18,146 nucleotides of DNA, from positions 1 through 18,146 of the forward strand of contig CAZVPF010000048.1 of assembly GCA_964628195.1 (NCBI GenBank). Reading direction: 5' to 3'. The position numbers and the translations under genes are program-made. The first letter of the stretch is position 1; each line of letters opens with the position of its first letter. Of this stretch, positions 1-6,185 are shown piece by piece. Below the pieces are notes generated by a model. That model saw nothing but the letters and a program-made list of their open reading frames with translations. It searched no databases and was not told the DNA's origin. This DNA is from CAZVPF01 sp964628195 (GTDB taxonomy: Bacteria > Planctomycetota > Phycisphaerae > Sedimentisphaerales > Anaerohalosphaeraceae).

Positions 1-153
1 ATATATAATGTGAAAAGACAGGAAAAATCCTAATTACACGAAATTCTATCCATGAAAGTCCCTAACGCAAAATTTTTTTGATGCCGAAAAACTTAATAAA
101 AAGACAGCAAAGGTCGTCATTGACCGGGTTAAACATTTTCTTTTTCCTGTTTT

Positions 154-180
154 ATCAGGGAAAACCTGATTTATTTTTTA
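154..180 (+). terminator. Intrinsic terminator of an upstream gene
   Basis: ATCAGG (154-159) and CCTGAT (165-170) form a 6-bp stem around a 5-base loop, followed by a T-rich run (TTATTTTTTA). The T-run is present only on the plus strand, so this most likely ends a plus-strand transcript entering from the left of the window. Bases 1-150 show no convincing coding frame of their own. Confidence 0.55.
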
Positions 181-209
181 TTGCCTGAGCCTTTGGATAT
201 TTTTAAGAT
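181..209 (+). promoter_or_regulatory. Candidate promoter for the 245-1341 gene pair
   Basis: TTGCCT (181-186), a 17-base spacer and TAAGAT (204-209) give a 4/6 plus 4/6 match to a sigma-70 promoter. It would start transcription near 216, ahead of an AGGA ribosome site at 234-237 and the ATG at 245. It lies directly after the terminator T-run. The hexamers are only moderate. Confidence 0.35.
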
Positions 210-244
210 ATAAGTAAAGTCTATAGAATCAATAGGATTAATAA

Positions 245-616
245 ATGCAGGAAAATTTCGTAATTCGCTATGAAGGCGAATATGTCCACGTCATATTTCG
301 CGGGGGCAGTAGTTTTGAAGAGAATTTGAGCCTGTGGAATCAGGTCGAAGCGGCTTGTAAAAAGCATAACTGCCATAACATTCTCGGGGAGGGCTACTCG
401 AAACAGCCGCTTAAAACAATAGGGGGATTTCAATATGTTGAGATATTCAAAAAGGCCGGCATTACCACAAAACACAGGATCGCCTGGGTGAAACATACTA
501 AAGAGGGTTATGAGGATTTGGAATTCACCGAAACGGTTCTTAAAAATCACTGCATGCTCAGAGGAGGGCTGTTCAAGACTGTTGCCCAGGCCAAAAGCTG
601 GCTGCTCGGAAGTTGA
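245..616 (+). CDS. Conserved hypothetical protein, 123 aa, possibly SpoIIAA/STAS-like
   Basis: The 123-residue soluble protein starts at an ATG with AGGA seven bases upstream. No signal peptide or membrane segment is visible. The N-terminus (QENFVIRYEGEYVHVIFRG) looks like paired beta strands. The C-terminus (GLFKTVAQAKSWLLGS) resembles the closing helix 'F-x-x-x-x-x-A-x-x-W-L' of small SpoIIAA-like/STAS-fold proteins, and the alternating strand/helix pattern between fits that fold. No catalytic residues can be named. The stop codon overlaps the alternative TTG start of the permease gene and lies 5 bases before its ATG, so the two are almost certainly co-transcribed and probably translationally coupled. 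The fold assignment is tentative and I do not know the function. Confidence 0.75.
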   Translation: MQENFVIRYEGEYVHVIFRGGSSFEENLSLWNQVEAACKKHNCHNILGEGYSKQPLKTIGGFQYVEIFKKAGITTKHRIAWVKHTKEGYEDLEFTETVLKNHCMLRGGLFKTVAQAKSWLLGS

Positions 617-621
617 ATATT

Positions 622-1341
622 ATGGAGCTTCTCTACCTTTCCTTTATCGTTATACTGGCCTCGATTGTAGGTACCGTTTCGGGCTTCGGGATTTCGACAC
701 TGATGATACCTGTCGTAATAATGTTCTACCCCCCCGGCGAGGCTCTTCTTTTTGTAGGCATCATTCACCTTTTCGGCGATCTCTGGAAACTGCTGCTGTT
801 CGCCAAAGCTATTCGCTGGAGGCTTATTCTCAGTTTTGCGCTTCCGGGACTTGTGTTGAGCTTTATCGGCGCAAGGCTGATAGCAACCGTACCGGAAGGG
901 CTGCCCCAGCGAATCATCGGCGCCTTTTTACTGGCCTATACCGTATACCTTTTCACAAAGCCGAACTTCAAAATCCCCGCCAACCAATACACCGCCGCAG
1001 CCGGCGGTGCCTCAAGCGGACTGCTCGCCGGCCTTTTCGGAATGGGCGGGGCTATACGCACGCTTTTCCTCTCGGCCTTTAACCTGCCCAAAGAAGTTTA
1101 CATCGCCGCGTCGGGCGGCATAGCTTTGCTTATCGACATAACCCGGCTGGTAACATACACCGCCTCGGGCACAAGGCTGGACGAAAAACTGCTGTGGGGT
1201 ATGCTCATATTTATCCCCCTCTCGCTGGGCGGGGCGAGGCTTGCAAAAACTGTCGTCGACAAAATACCGCAAAAATACTTCCGGCCTGTTATCGCCGCGT
1301 TTCTGCTGCTCGCGGGCTTAAAACTCGTTTTATTACCGTAA
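622..1341 (+). CDS. TauE/SafE family membrane permease (probable sulfite/organosulfonate exporter-like)
   Basis: This 239-residue, highly hydrophobic inner-membrane protein has about seven to eight predicted helices in two similar halves. The first half carries the family signature at its N-terminus (ASIVGTVSGFGISTLMIPVVIMFYPP) and the second half repeats it (AGGASSGLLAGLFGMGGAIRTLFLSAF). TauE/SafE proteins move sulfite, sulfoacetate or other small anions across the membrane, and the substrate cannot be read from sequence. I chose the ATG at 622, which has CGGAAG about ten bases upstream. A TTG at 613 in the same frame overlaps the previous stop codon and would add three residues. It forms an operon with the 123-residue hypothetical protein. 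Length is at the short end of the family. Confidence 0.85.
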   Translation: MELLYLSFIVILASIVGTVSGFGISTLMIPVVIMFYPPGEALLFVGIIHLFGDLWKLLLFAKAIRWRLILSFALPGLVLSFIGARLIATVPEGLPQRIIGAFLLAYTVYLFTKPNFKIPANQYTAAAGGASSGLLAGLFGMGGAIRTLFLSAFNLPKEVYIAASGGIALLIDITRLVTYTASGTRLDEKLLWGMLIFIPLSLGGARLAKTVVDKIPQKYFRPVIAAFLLLAGLKLVLLP

Positions 1342-1359
1342 AATCCGGAATTTCCTTAT

Positions 1360-1381
1360 GCCTGTAAAGGGCTTTGCAGGC
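1360..1381. other. Inverted repeat after the permease gene
   Basis: GCCTGTAAAG (1360-1369) and CTTTGCAGGC (1372-1381) are complementary over ten positions with one G-T pair. The centre is only two bases, so in RNA the innermost pairs would open into a loop. No T-run follows, so it is not a clear intrinsic terminator. It may be a transcript 3'-end stabiliser or a palindromic binding site. Confidence 0.4.
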
Positions 1382-1390
1382 TGCGCATTC

Positions 1391-1418
1391 TTGCAATATT
1401 CGGCATTTACGTTATGAT
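1391..1418 (+). promoter_or_regulatory. Candidate promoter for the 564-residue gene
   Basis: TTGCAA (1391-1396), a 16-base spacer and TATGAT (1413-1418, 5/6) form a plausible sigma-70-like promoter. Transcription would start near 1425, giving a 5' leader of about 37 bases before the ATG at 1462. This supports separate transcription from the permease pair. Confidence 0.4.
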
Positions 1419-1461
1419 AAGGCAATTAATCTTTAGATGTTACCGATTTTAAAGGCCTGCG

Positions 1462-3156
1462 ATGGACAGAAAAAAGCTTGAAAAATACACTAGCGCGATA
1501 ACGCTTTCCGACATGGAGATATTCGTCTTCCCGGAGCTTATGTACAGTCTTGTGCTGGCGAATATTATGAGCCCGATCATCTGGCGCTGGCGCGAAGAAA
1601 AAACTTTCAAAAAGCTCAAAGGCAAAACCACATACCGCAAGCTTATGCGACTAAAGCAGTATATAATGGACGAATACGAGTTCAATCTCGACCTGAACAC
1701 CTGGGGCCTGACCGACAAGAACATCGAGATAAAACGCTTTGACGGAATCATCGAGCCAAAAGCTATCGAGCAAAGCAACGCCCTTTTCGGCTACACCGGC
1801 GACAAGTATTATTTCGACGTGGATATCCGCCGGCATTTCGGCCTGGATAAATACGAGGGCGACATCATACCCTACTGGAAAACCGAAACCATCGAAGCGA
1901 TGAGTGCGTTTCGCCTTAAGGACGGCTACCGGACCGGCGCCGGAGAGTGCGTGTCGCTGGCGGCCCTTTACGCCGCAGCCGCGTTTGTGGTCTGCGAAAT
2001 ACCCCTTGAGGACATCTACATGATACTCACCCCCCTGCATTCACAGAACTATCTCGACCTGCGAGACGGTGTCATAACCAACAACCGCAGGATAGTGACA
2101 AAGTCCATGTGGTTCAACGGCACCGAGATCAGCAACAAGGCCCAGCGGGCTCTTCGCAACGAACGCGTAACCATCGTCGCCCATAACAGCGGCTGGATTC
2201 ACTGCATGTACGACGAGGCGACCATCGACCCGAAAGCCTATAAAAAATTCAAGGGCCTCGTGAAAAACTATCTCCGCGCAGACATGGACCAGCTTATGCT
2301 CGCCAACTTCCTGCGAAGCTGTGAAAACTACCACCAATACTTTCAGTTCTGCACCAAAAGGCGGGGAGAAGCCATGTTCATAAACGCAGAGGACCTTTAC
2401 CGCTATGAACACGACAGCAGCAACAGGATATATGACGAGAGCTTCGATAAACTTCTCGAAGAGGTCGACGAAGAGGACTACCACCCGACCAAGCTAAGCG
2501 AAAGACTTTGCTGCGAACAGTTTTTGTCGTTTATGGAATACGAGAATATCGACCTCTACGATTCCGGCGACCGTGAAAAGGTGCAGGAGTATCTCAAAGC
2601 CTACCTGCCCAATGCCGAAGACTTCTTAAATGAGCTCTATTCTTTCATCCACATCGAGCCCCGTCTTCCCGGCGGCGACAAAAAATTCAGCCACTTAAAC
2701 TATATTGAAATAAATCCCGAAATGGGCAGGGAAGGAATTATTGAATACCTTGCCTCAATTCGCGAAAACAACTCAACCGCCGACCTCGCGTTTTACACCT
2801 ATCGAGACATGGACAACTGCGACTGGCAGCCCTTTATCAAGGCCGCACTTGAGCGATGCCCTGTCTCCATAGAAGCTGCCGGCAACCGCGACAATCAGGC
2901 AGTCTGCCAGTGGCTTTGCGGAATGACAAACGCTTCTATATACGACGACAACCGTCTTGCCCAGCCCGACGAAGTAGTCAACTACCAGCACGGTGACGGG
3001 ATAGAAAAGGCTCTCACCCTGGCAAATATAATCCGCAGCCGGGACCCTGAACAAAAAATGGAACTTGACATCAACGGTGAAAAAGTGACCCTCAAAGCGG
3101 ACGCCGATTATAATTTCAAGTCGGCAAAAAACTTTACTAAGAGCCTGAAGCTCTAA
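1462..3156 (+). CDS. Transglutaminase-like fold protein of unknown function, 564 aa
   Basis: The start is an ATG with AAAGG (1451-1455) six bases upstream. The protein has no signal peptide or membrane helices, so it is probably cytoplasmic. Residues about 155-245 hold a cysteine-peptidase/transglutaminase-like core: G-A-G-E-C-V-S-L-A-A-L-Y-A-A-A with Cys163 at the head of a helix, then T-P-L-H-S-Q-N-Y-L-D with His193, then D-G-V-I-T-N-N-R-R as the likely third catalytic segment (Asn207/208, or Asp199/Asp202). The order Cys-His-Asp/Asn and the 30-residue Cys-His spacing fit the transglutaminase superfamily. The block that follows (T-K-S-M-W-F-N-G-T-E) seems familiar from unnamed bacterial proteins of this kind. 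The C-terminal 300 residues are mostly helical, acidic and not recognised. Substrate and activity are unknown. The fold call is an inference from motif pattern. Confidence 0.8.
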   Translation: MDRKKLEKYTSAITLSDMEIFVFPELMYSLVLANIMSPIIWRWREEKTFKKLKGKTTYRKLMRLKQYIMDEYEFNLDLNTWGLTDKNIEIKRFDGIIEPKAIEQSNALFGYTGDKYYFDVDIRRHFGLDKYEGDIIPYWKTETIEAMSAFRLKDGYRTGAGECVSLAALYAAAAFVVCEIPLEDIYMILTPLHSQNYLDLRDGVITNNRRIVTKSMWFNGTEISNKAQRALRNERVTIVAHNSGWIHCMYDEATIDPKAYKKFKGLVKNYLRADMDQLMLANFLRSCENYHQYFQFCTKRRGEAMFINAEDLYRYEHDSSNRIYDESFDKLLEEVDEEDYHPTKLSERLCCEQFLSFMEYENIDLYDSGDREKVQEYLKAYLPNAEDFLNELYSFIHIEPRLPGGDKKFSHLNYIEINPEMGREGIIEYLASIRENNSTADLAFYTYRDMDNCDWQPFIKAALERCPVSIEAAGNRDNQAVCQWLCGMTNASIYDDNRLAQPDEVVNYQHGDGIEKALTLANIIRSRDPEQKMELDINGEKVTLKADADYNFKSAKNFTKSLKL

Positions 3157-3185
3157 AAGTCTTGTAAAAAGTGTGAAATTGCTGT

Positions 3186-3232
3186 CGCAAACAACTATTC
3201 AAAAGCACACCTAATCCTTATGCTTGTTTGCG
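3186..3232. other. Inverted repeat between convergent genes
   Basis: CGCAAACAA (3186-3194) and TTGTTTGCG (3224-3232) are perfect 9-bp arms around a 29-base spacer. The right arm overlaps the last codons of the minus-strand gene. It sits in the 54-base gap between two converging genes, where a two-way transcript-end hairpin would be expected, but there is no T-run on either side and the loop is long. Confidence 0.35.
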
Positions 3233-4227
3233 TTCAGCGTAAGTATGTCCATCTTGCCGCGTATCTCGTGGGCCATCCTGCTGTTGGGGAACTCCCGGAT
3301 TATCTGCTTACCCGTCTCGACTGCGACCTGCCACTGGTTTTCGGTAACCGCAAGTGAGAACTGAACCCCGAGATTGTGAAGCTTTGTTTTGTAAACATTG
3401 CTTGCAGATTCCTGCAGCGCAAGCCCCTCAGTTGGTGTCAGGTACAAATCGAGCTCTTTGAGAATTTCAAGACTCAGATCGACGTCCTGCCTTTTTACCG
3501 CGTTGTCCCATGCCGCAAGCAGGTCGCGCTTTCGCCTGTCCTTCATCTCCTGCAATCTTTGCGGAAGTGCCTTAACCGCATTCGATTCAGGGAAGGTGCG
3601 TATCAGATCCTCAATCTGACCGCTGGCAACGGCCCATCTTCTCTGCTCAAAAAGCTCCTCGATATGCGATATCGCCTGCCTAATTCTTGCGTCCTCGGTG
3701 CTCTCCTTGTACTTTTCGGCTTTTACACGGAGTTCCTCGGCGAGTTTTGAATACTCCAGCCTCCTCGACATGTCGTCTATCATCGCGAAAGTCGACGCAA
3801 AATCGTGCTGATGAAGTTTGCCCATTATGGCCTCGCGAAGTTCCATTCTGTCAGTGTCGCGGAAAGCTATTTCTTTCGCCGCGTCGCTGAGCCTTATTCC
3901 CTGTGCCACCTGCGCCAGGAGCCTGCGGTTCCTGTTGAGCATCTCCACGATATTATCCATCTTTTCGCCGTTTTCCTTCACGCTCCTGACCATCTCATAA
4001 GACATCACAAGAAGCCCGAAAAAAGCAGAAAGAAGTGCCGCCGCAAAAAGTATAAGACCCAGTGCAAAAAGAGCCTGCATAAGCGGCTCAAAACCGCTCA
4101 TAGTGGATACAAGAGCCCCCGCAATGCAGACGATAATAGCTGCAAGAAATAACCAGGGGAATAAAAACTGCCAACCAAAACGCCAAAGTTGAGAATTGCT
4201 GCGATTCTTAAGAACATCCATTTCCAT
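3211..4227 (-). CDS. Two-helix inner-membrane protein with helical-repeat cytoplasmic domain, 338 aa
   Basis: The ATG is preceded by GGGGAAG six bases upstream, a good SD. Two hydrophobic helices (about residues 20-42, FLFPWLFLAAIIVCIAGALV, and 50-76, ALFALGLILFAAALLSAFFGLLVM) form a hairpin, so both ends probably lie in the cytoplasm. Residues 77-180 are charged and coiled-coil-like (NGEKMDNIVEMLNRNRRLLAQ and onward). The rest is helical, with two tandem TPR-like units (A-W-D-N-A-V-K-R-Q-D-V-D-L-S-L-E-I-L near 240; V-T-E-N-Q-W-Q-V-A-V-E-T-G-K-Q-I near 293). This is a scaffold-like architecture with no visible enzyme motif. It follows the dockerin gene by 45 bases on the same strand and is probably transcribed with it. 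Function is not recognised. Confidence 0.75.
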   Translation of the reverse strand: MEMDVLKNRSNSQLWRFGWQFLFPWLFLAAIIVCIAGALVSTMSGFEPLMQALFALGLILFAAALLSAFFGLLVMSYEMVRSVKENGEKMDNIVEMLNRNRRLLAQVAQGIRLSDAAKEIAFRDTDRMELREAIMGKLHQHDFASTFAMIDDMSRRLEYSKLAEELRVKAEKYKESTEDARIRQAISHIEELFEQRRWAVASGQIEDLIRTFPESNAVKALPQRLQEMKDRRKRDLLAAWDNAVKRQDVDLSLEILKELDLYLTPTEGLALQESASNVYKTKLHNLGVQFSLAVTENQWQVAVETGKQIIREFPNSRMAHEIRGKMDILTLNANKHKD

Positions 4228-4269
4228 TTTTTACTTCCCCGGCAAAGATATTGTTACTCATGAACCCGG

Positions 4270-5124
4270 CTAATGACCGTCCATCCAGCTTTCGAGGAAA
4301 AAACCGACATCACCGACATCAATAATTCCGTTATGGTCAAAATCCACATATTCATTGCACAAAACATTCGGGTCATCGCAGTCTTTTGACCAATTATCGG
4401 CAATTATAGCAAAGTCATCATAATTTGCCAGACAATCTCTTGTAACATCTCCCGGAGCTGCATTATCGCACAGAACTACATGATCTATCGCAAAATAGGT
4501 CTTAAAAATAGTGTCCGAATAGTCCTGAACCTTGAAAACCAGCCTTAATGGACCTACAATTGGCTTTTTAATTTCATATTCAAAAAGCTGCCAGCCGTCA
4601 GTGGAATCGTATTGCCCAACTTCAGAAACATCTATGTAAAAAATTCTCTGCCCCCTTGCCGGGAAATTTGGGTCAACAGCCGGGTAATTAGGGTCCTCAA
4701 CTATCCAAATTGTGGCATTATCAAAAAATTCCGGATAATCACAGGTACCGAAAAAATATGAAACATATAATGTCTGACCGGGCTGGAAATCCACTAACTG
4801 ACTTGCATTACCTTGGGCAGTATGGGAATCCGGGCCGATATCACCCGTGGAAAGAAGAAGGAAATACTCTCCACTGTACGCTTCAGGTATCGTCCAGCCC
4901 ACCCATTCAGTGCTCGAAGCCTGACCATGTTCAGGTTCCGGCGAAAAACTGCTGTGAACAGCGGCATAATCCTCGATATCCCAGTAAGTCGGAGGTGAAA
5001 AACCCAACAAATCATTATTGGGGTCCTTAATTTCAAAACCACCATTTAACAAATCACCGCTAACCAGTGCAGACGATAAAAATAATATCGCTAAAAAAAC
5101 AAACCAGATTTTTCCATAAGCCAT
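4270..5124 (-). CDS. Secreted protein with C-terminal dockerin-like domain, 284 aa
   Basis: Residues 1-23 are a clear signal peptide (MAYGKIWFVFLAILFLSSALVSG). The middle, about residues 24-220, begins L-L-N-G-G-F-E, the usual opening of a jelly-roll/CBM-like beta-sandwich, and is rich in aromatic and acidic residues. Residues 223-284 form a dockerin-like EF-hand pair: G-D-V-T-R-D-C-L-A-N-Y-D-D-F-A-I-I-A-D-N-W, then D-F-D-H-N-G-I-I-D-V-G-D-V with a canonical calcium loop. Such tails are common on exported proteins of Phycisphaerae. The start is the ATG at 5124, with GGAGGG four bases upstream. A longer frame back to 5283 is rejected because a strong promoter (5164-5192) lies inside it. The gene is visibly more AT-rich than its neighbours. 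The ligand of the beta-sandwich is unknown. Confidence 0.85.
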   Translation of the reverse strand: MAYGKIWFVFLAILFLSSALVSGDLLNGGFEIKDPNNDLLGFSPPTYWDIEDYAAVHSSFSPEPEHGQASSTEWVGWTIPEAYSGEYFLLLSTGDIGPDSHTAQGNASQLVDFQPGQTLYVSYFFGTCDYPEFFDNATIWIVEDPNYPAVDPNFPARGQRIFYIDVSEVGQYDSTDGWQLFEYEIKKPIVGPLRLVFKVQDYSDTIFKTYFAIDHVVLCDNAAPGDVTRDCLANYDDFAIIADNWSKDCDDPNVLCNEYVDFDHNGIIDVGDVGFFLESWMDGH

Positions 5125-5163
5125 ATATCCCTCCGGCGTTACCATGAGCTTAATCCTATAACG

Positions 5164-5192
5164 ATTATAATAACTTAATTGTTGTAAATCAA
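5164..5192 (-). promoter_or_regulatory. Promoter of the dockerin gene
   Basis: Read on the minus strand, TTGATT (5192-5187), a 17-base spacer and a perfect TATAAT (5169-5164) form a strong sigma-70-like promoter. Transcription would start near 5157, giving a 33-base leader with GGAGGG and then the ATG at 5124. It decides the start codon of this gene. Confidence 0.65.
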
Positions 5193-5474
5193 GACGCAAG
5201 TCATATTTTTGTATTTCATATAATCTGATAATCTGAAACAAATCGTCTAAATAAGTATTTTTTGTATTTATTCTGAAAAACAATGTTTATAAAAAACAAC
5301 AAAACCAGTAAACTCTTGCAAACACTCACCTTACATTCTATAACTTCACAAACACGCAAGAAAAATGTTGTTTTATATAGACACGCCCTCATAAATTGTA
5401 CTACTTGCAATGTTAATAATTTATTGATAACCCTGCCAAAAAGTCCGATAAACGGGCCAATAAAGAAACACCAA

Positions 5475-5503
5475 TTAACTATAGACAATATTAAATCTAT
5501 ACT
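5475..5503 (+). promoter_or_regulatory. Promoter of the 85-residue gene
   Basis: TTAACT (5475-5480, 4/6), a 17-base spacer and TATACT (5498-5503, 5/6) form a sigma-70-like promoter. The predicted transcript starts near 5510, inside the longer reading frame that begins at 5509. This favours the internal ATG at 5569. Confidence 0.5.
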
Positions 5504-5568
5504 GGTATATGTTTTGCAAAGATATTTGTTCGGAATTGGTGTTTGGTTTTTTAGAAGAGGGTGATGAA

Positions 5569-5826
5569 ATGGACGAAGCCTTATTTGAAAGCAAGCTCAA
5601 TGAGCTTGTAAATGAGATAGGTGCACTGCCGCCGGGGGAAAGAAAGAAGATAATCACGCTCTCTAAAAACCCCCAGAGCTGCACAAAAAACATGTATTTC
5701 CAAAGCAGACTCGAGGATTCACTCGAGTACCTGAGGGTCTGTGTTAAATATTTGCTTTTCGACCTGGAAGCAACGAGAAGGGAAAACGAATACTTAAAAA
5801 AAATAATTGAAGATAAATGCAATTGA
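5569..5826 (+). CDS. Small conserved protein, 85 aa, probable planctomycete-specific family
   Basis: The ATG at 5569 has an AGAGGG ribosome site five to six bases upstream. The longer frame starting at 5509 adds 20 residues with no ribosome site and begins at about the predicted transcript start. The protein is soluble and mostly helical, with three blocks: L-V-N-E-I-G-A-L-P-P-G-E-R (13-25), R-L-E-D-S-L-E-Y-L-R-V-C-V-K-Y-L-L-F-D-L-E-A-T-R-R-E-N (47-73), and a short polar tail. I recall similar small proteins with the 'DSL-YLR...KYL-FDLEATRREN' core in planctomycete genomes, but none with a known function. The pattern suggests a helical-hairpin or coiled-coil partner protein. It is a single-gene transcript, ended by a strong terminator 36 bases after the stop. 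Confidence 0.75.
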   Translation: MDEALFESKLNELVNEIGALPPGERKKIITLSKNPQSCTKNMYFQSRLEDSLEYLRVCVKYLLFDLEATRRENEYLKKIIEDKCN

Positions 5827-5862
5827 CTATCCCGGCACATACCGCCGGAATCTTCATAAATC

Positions 5863-5898
5863 GAGACGTTAATTCGGAGGATTGACGTCTCTTTTTTT
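5863..5898 (+). terminator. Strong intrinsic terminator after the 85-residue gene
   Basis: GAGACGTTAAT and ATTGACGTCTC (outer ends 5863 and 5891) pair over 11 positions with one G-T pair and a 7-base loop. Seven T follow at 5892-5898. It insulates clpC from the small gene upstream. Confidence 0.85.
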
Positions 5899-5990
5899 GT
5901 GCCCAGCTTGAAGCATTTTAGACTTTTTCGTCACATAATCCCAAGTCAGAGCCTCTTTTTGTCGATAGATTAAGGGTGGTTTTTCTGATG

Positions 5991-6005
5991 TCAGGCTGAG
6001 CCTGA
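5991..6005. promoter_or_regulatory. Perfect 7-bp dyad upstream of clpC, possible operator
   Basis: TCAGGCT-G-AGCCTGA is a perfect inverted repeat around a single central base, about 180 bases upstream of the clpC start. The compact odd-centred dyad is typical of a dimeric repressor site rather than an RNA hairpin, because the loop would be too small. No known operator (CtsR heptad repeat, CIRCE, LexA) matches it. Confidence 0.3.
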
Positions 6006-6113
6006 AAATGTTTCAAAATTTATTATGGAAAGCGCCTCAAACGAACAATTATGAATCAGCCGCATATTAATTACAGTATTTTGAAGAGAATATCGAACTT
6101 TGCCGTATCCTGC

Positions 6114-6143
6114 TTGCATTTACCTTGCGGGGCGCGTTAAAAT
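6114..6143 (+). promoter_or_regulatory. Weak candidate promoter for clpC
   Basis: TTGCAT (6114-6119), an 18-base spacer and TAAAAT (6138-6143, 5/6) could start transcription near 6150, giving a short leader before the SD at about 6171-6180. The -35 box is poor, so another promoter, for example for an alternative sigma factor, cannot be excluded. Confidence 0.25.
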
Positions 6144-6185
6144 TCGATTGTAAATATAAATAGCTTTTTTAAGGAAGAGGCGAAT

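Larger units (their letters stand above)
5125..5568. other. AT-rich divergent intergenic region
   Basis: These 444 bases separate the minus-strand dockerin gene from the plus-strand 85-residue gene. They contain the dockerin gene promoter and SD, and the small gene's promoter and SD. Between about 5193 and 5474 I see only AT-rich DNA. A 93-codon frame at 5283-5564 has no ribosome site and an improbable composition. Confidence 0.6.
5827..6185. other. Intergenic region ahead of clpC
   Basis: These 359 bases hold the terminator of the small gene (5863-5898), a perfect 7-bp dyad (5991-6005), a weak promoter candidate (6114-6143) and the clpC ribosome site. No CIRCE element and no reading frame with a ribosome site were found. 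The untranslated leader of clpC could be up to about 180 bases if transcription starts near the dyad. Confidence 0.55.

Noticed and set aside
5283..5564. 93-codon plus-strand frame in the AT-rich intergenic region
   Set aside because: No SD, low-information composition, and it overlaps the promoter of the 85-residue gene.
5827..6185. CIRCE element (HrcA site) or CtsR box for clpC
   Set aside because: Neither TTAGCACTC/GAGTGCTAA nor a heptad direct repeat is present.
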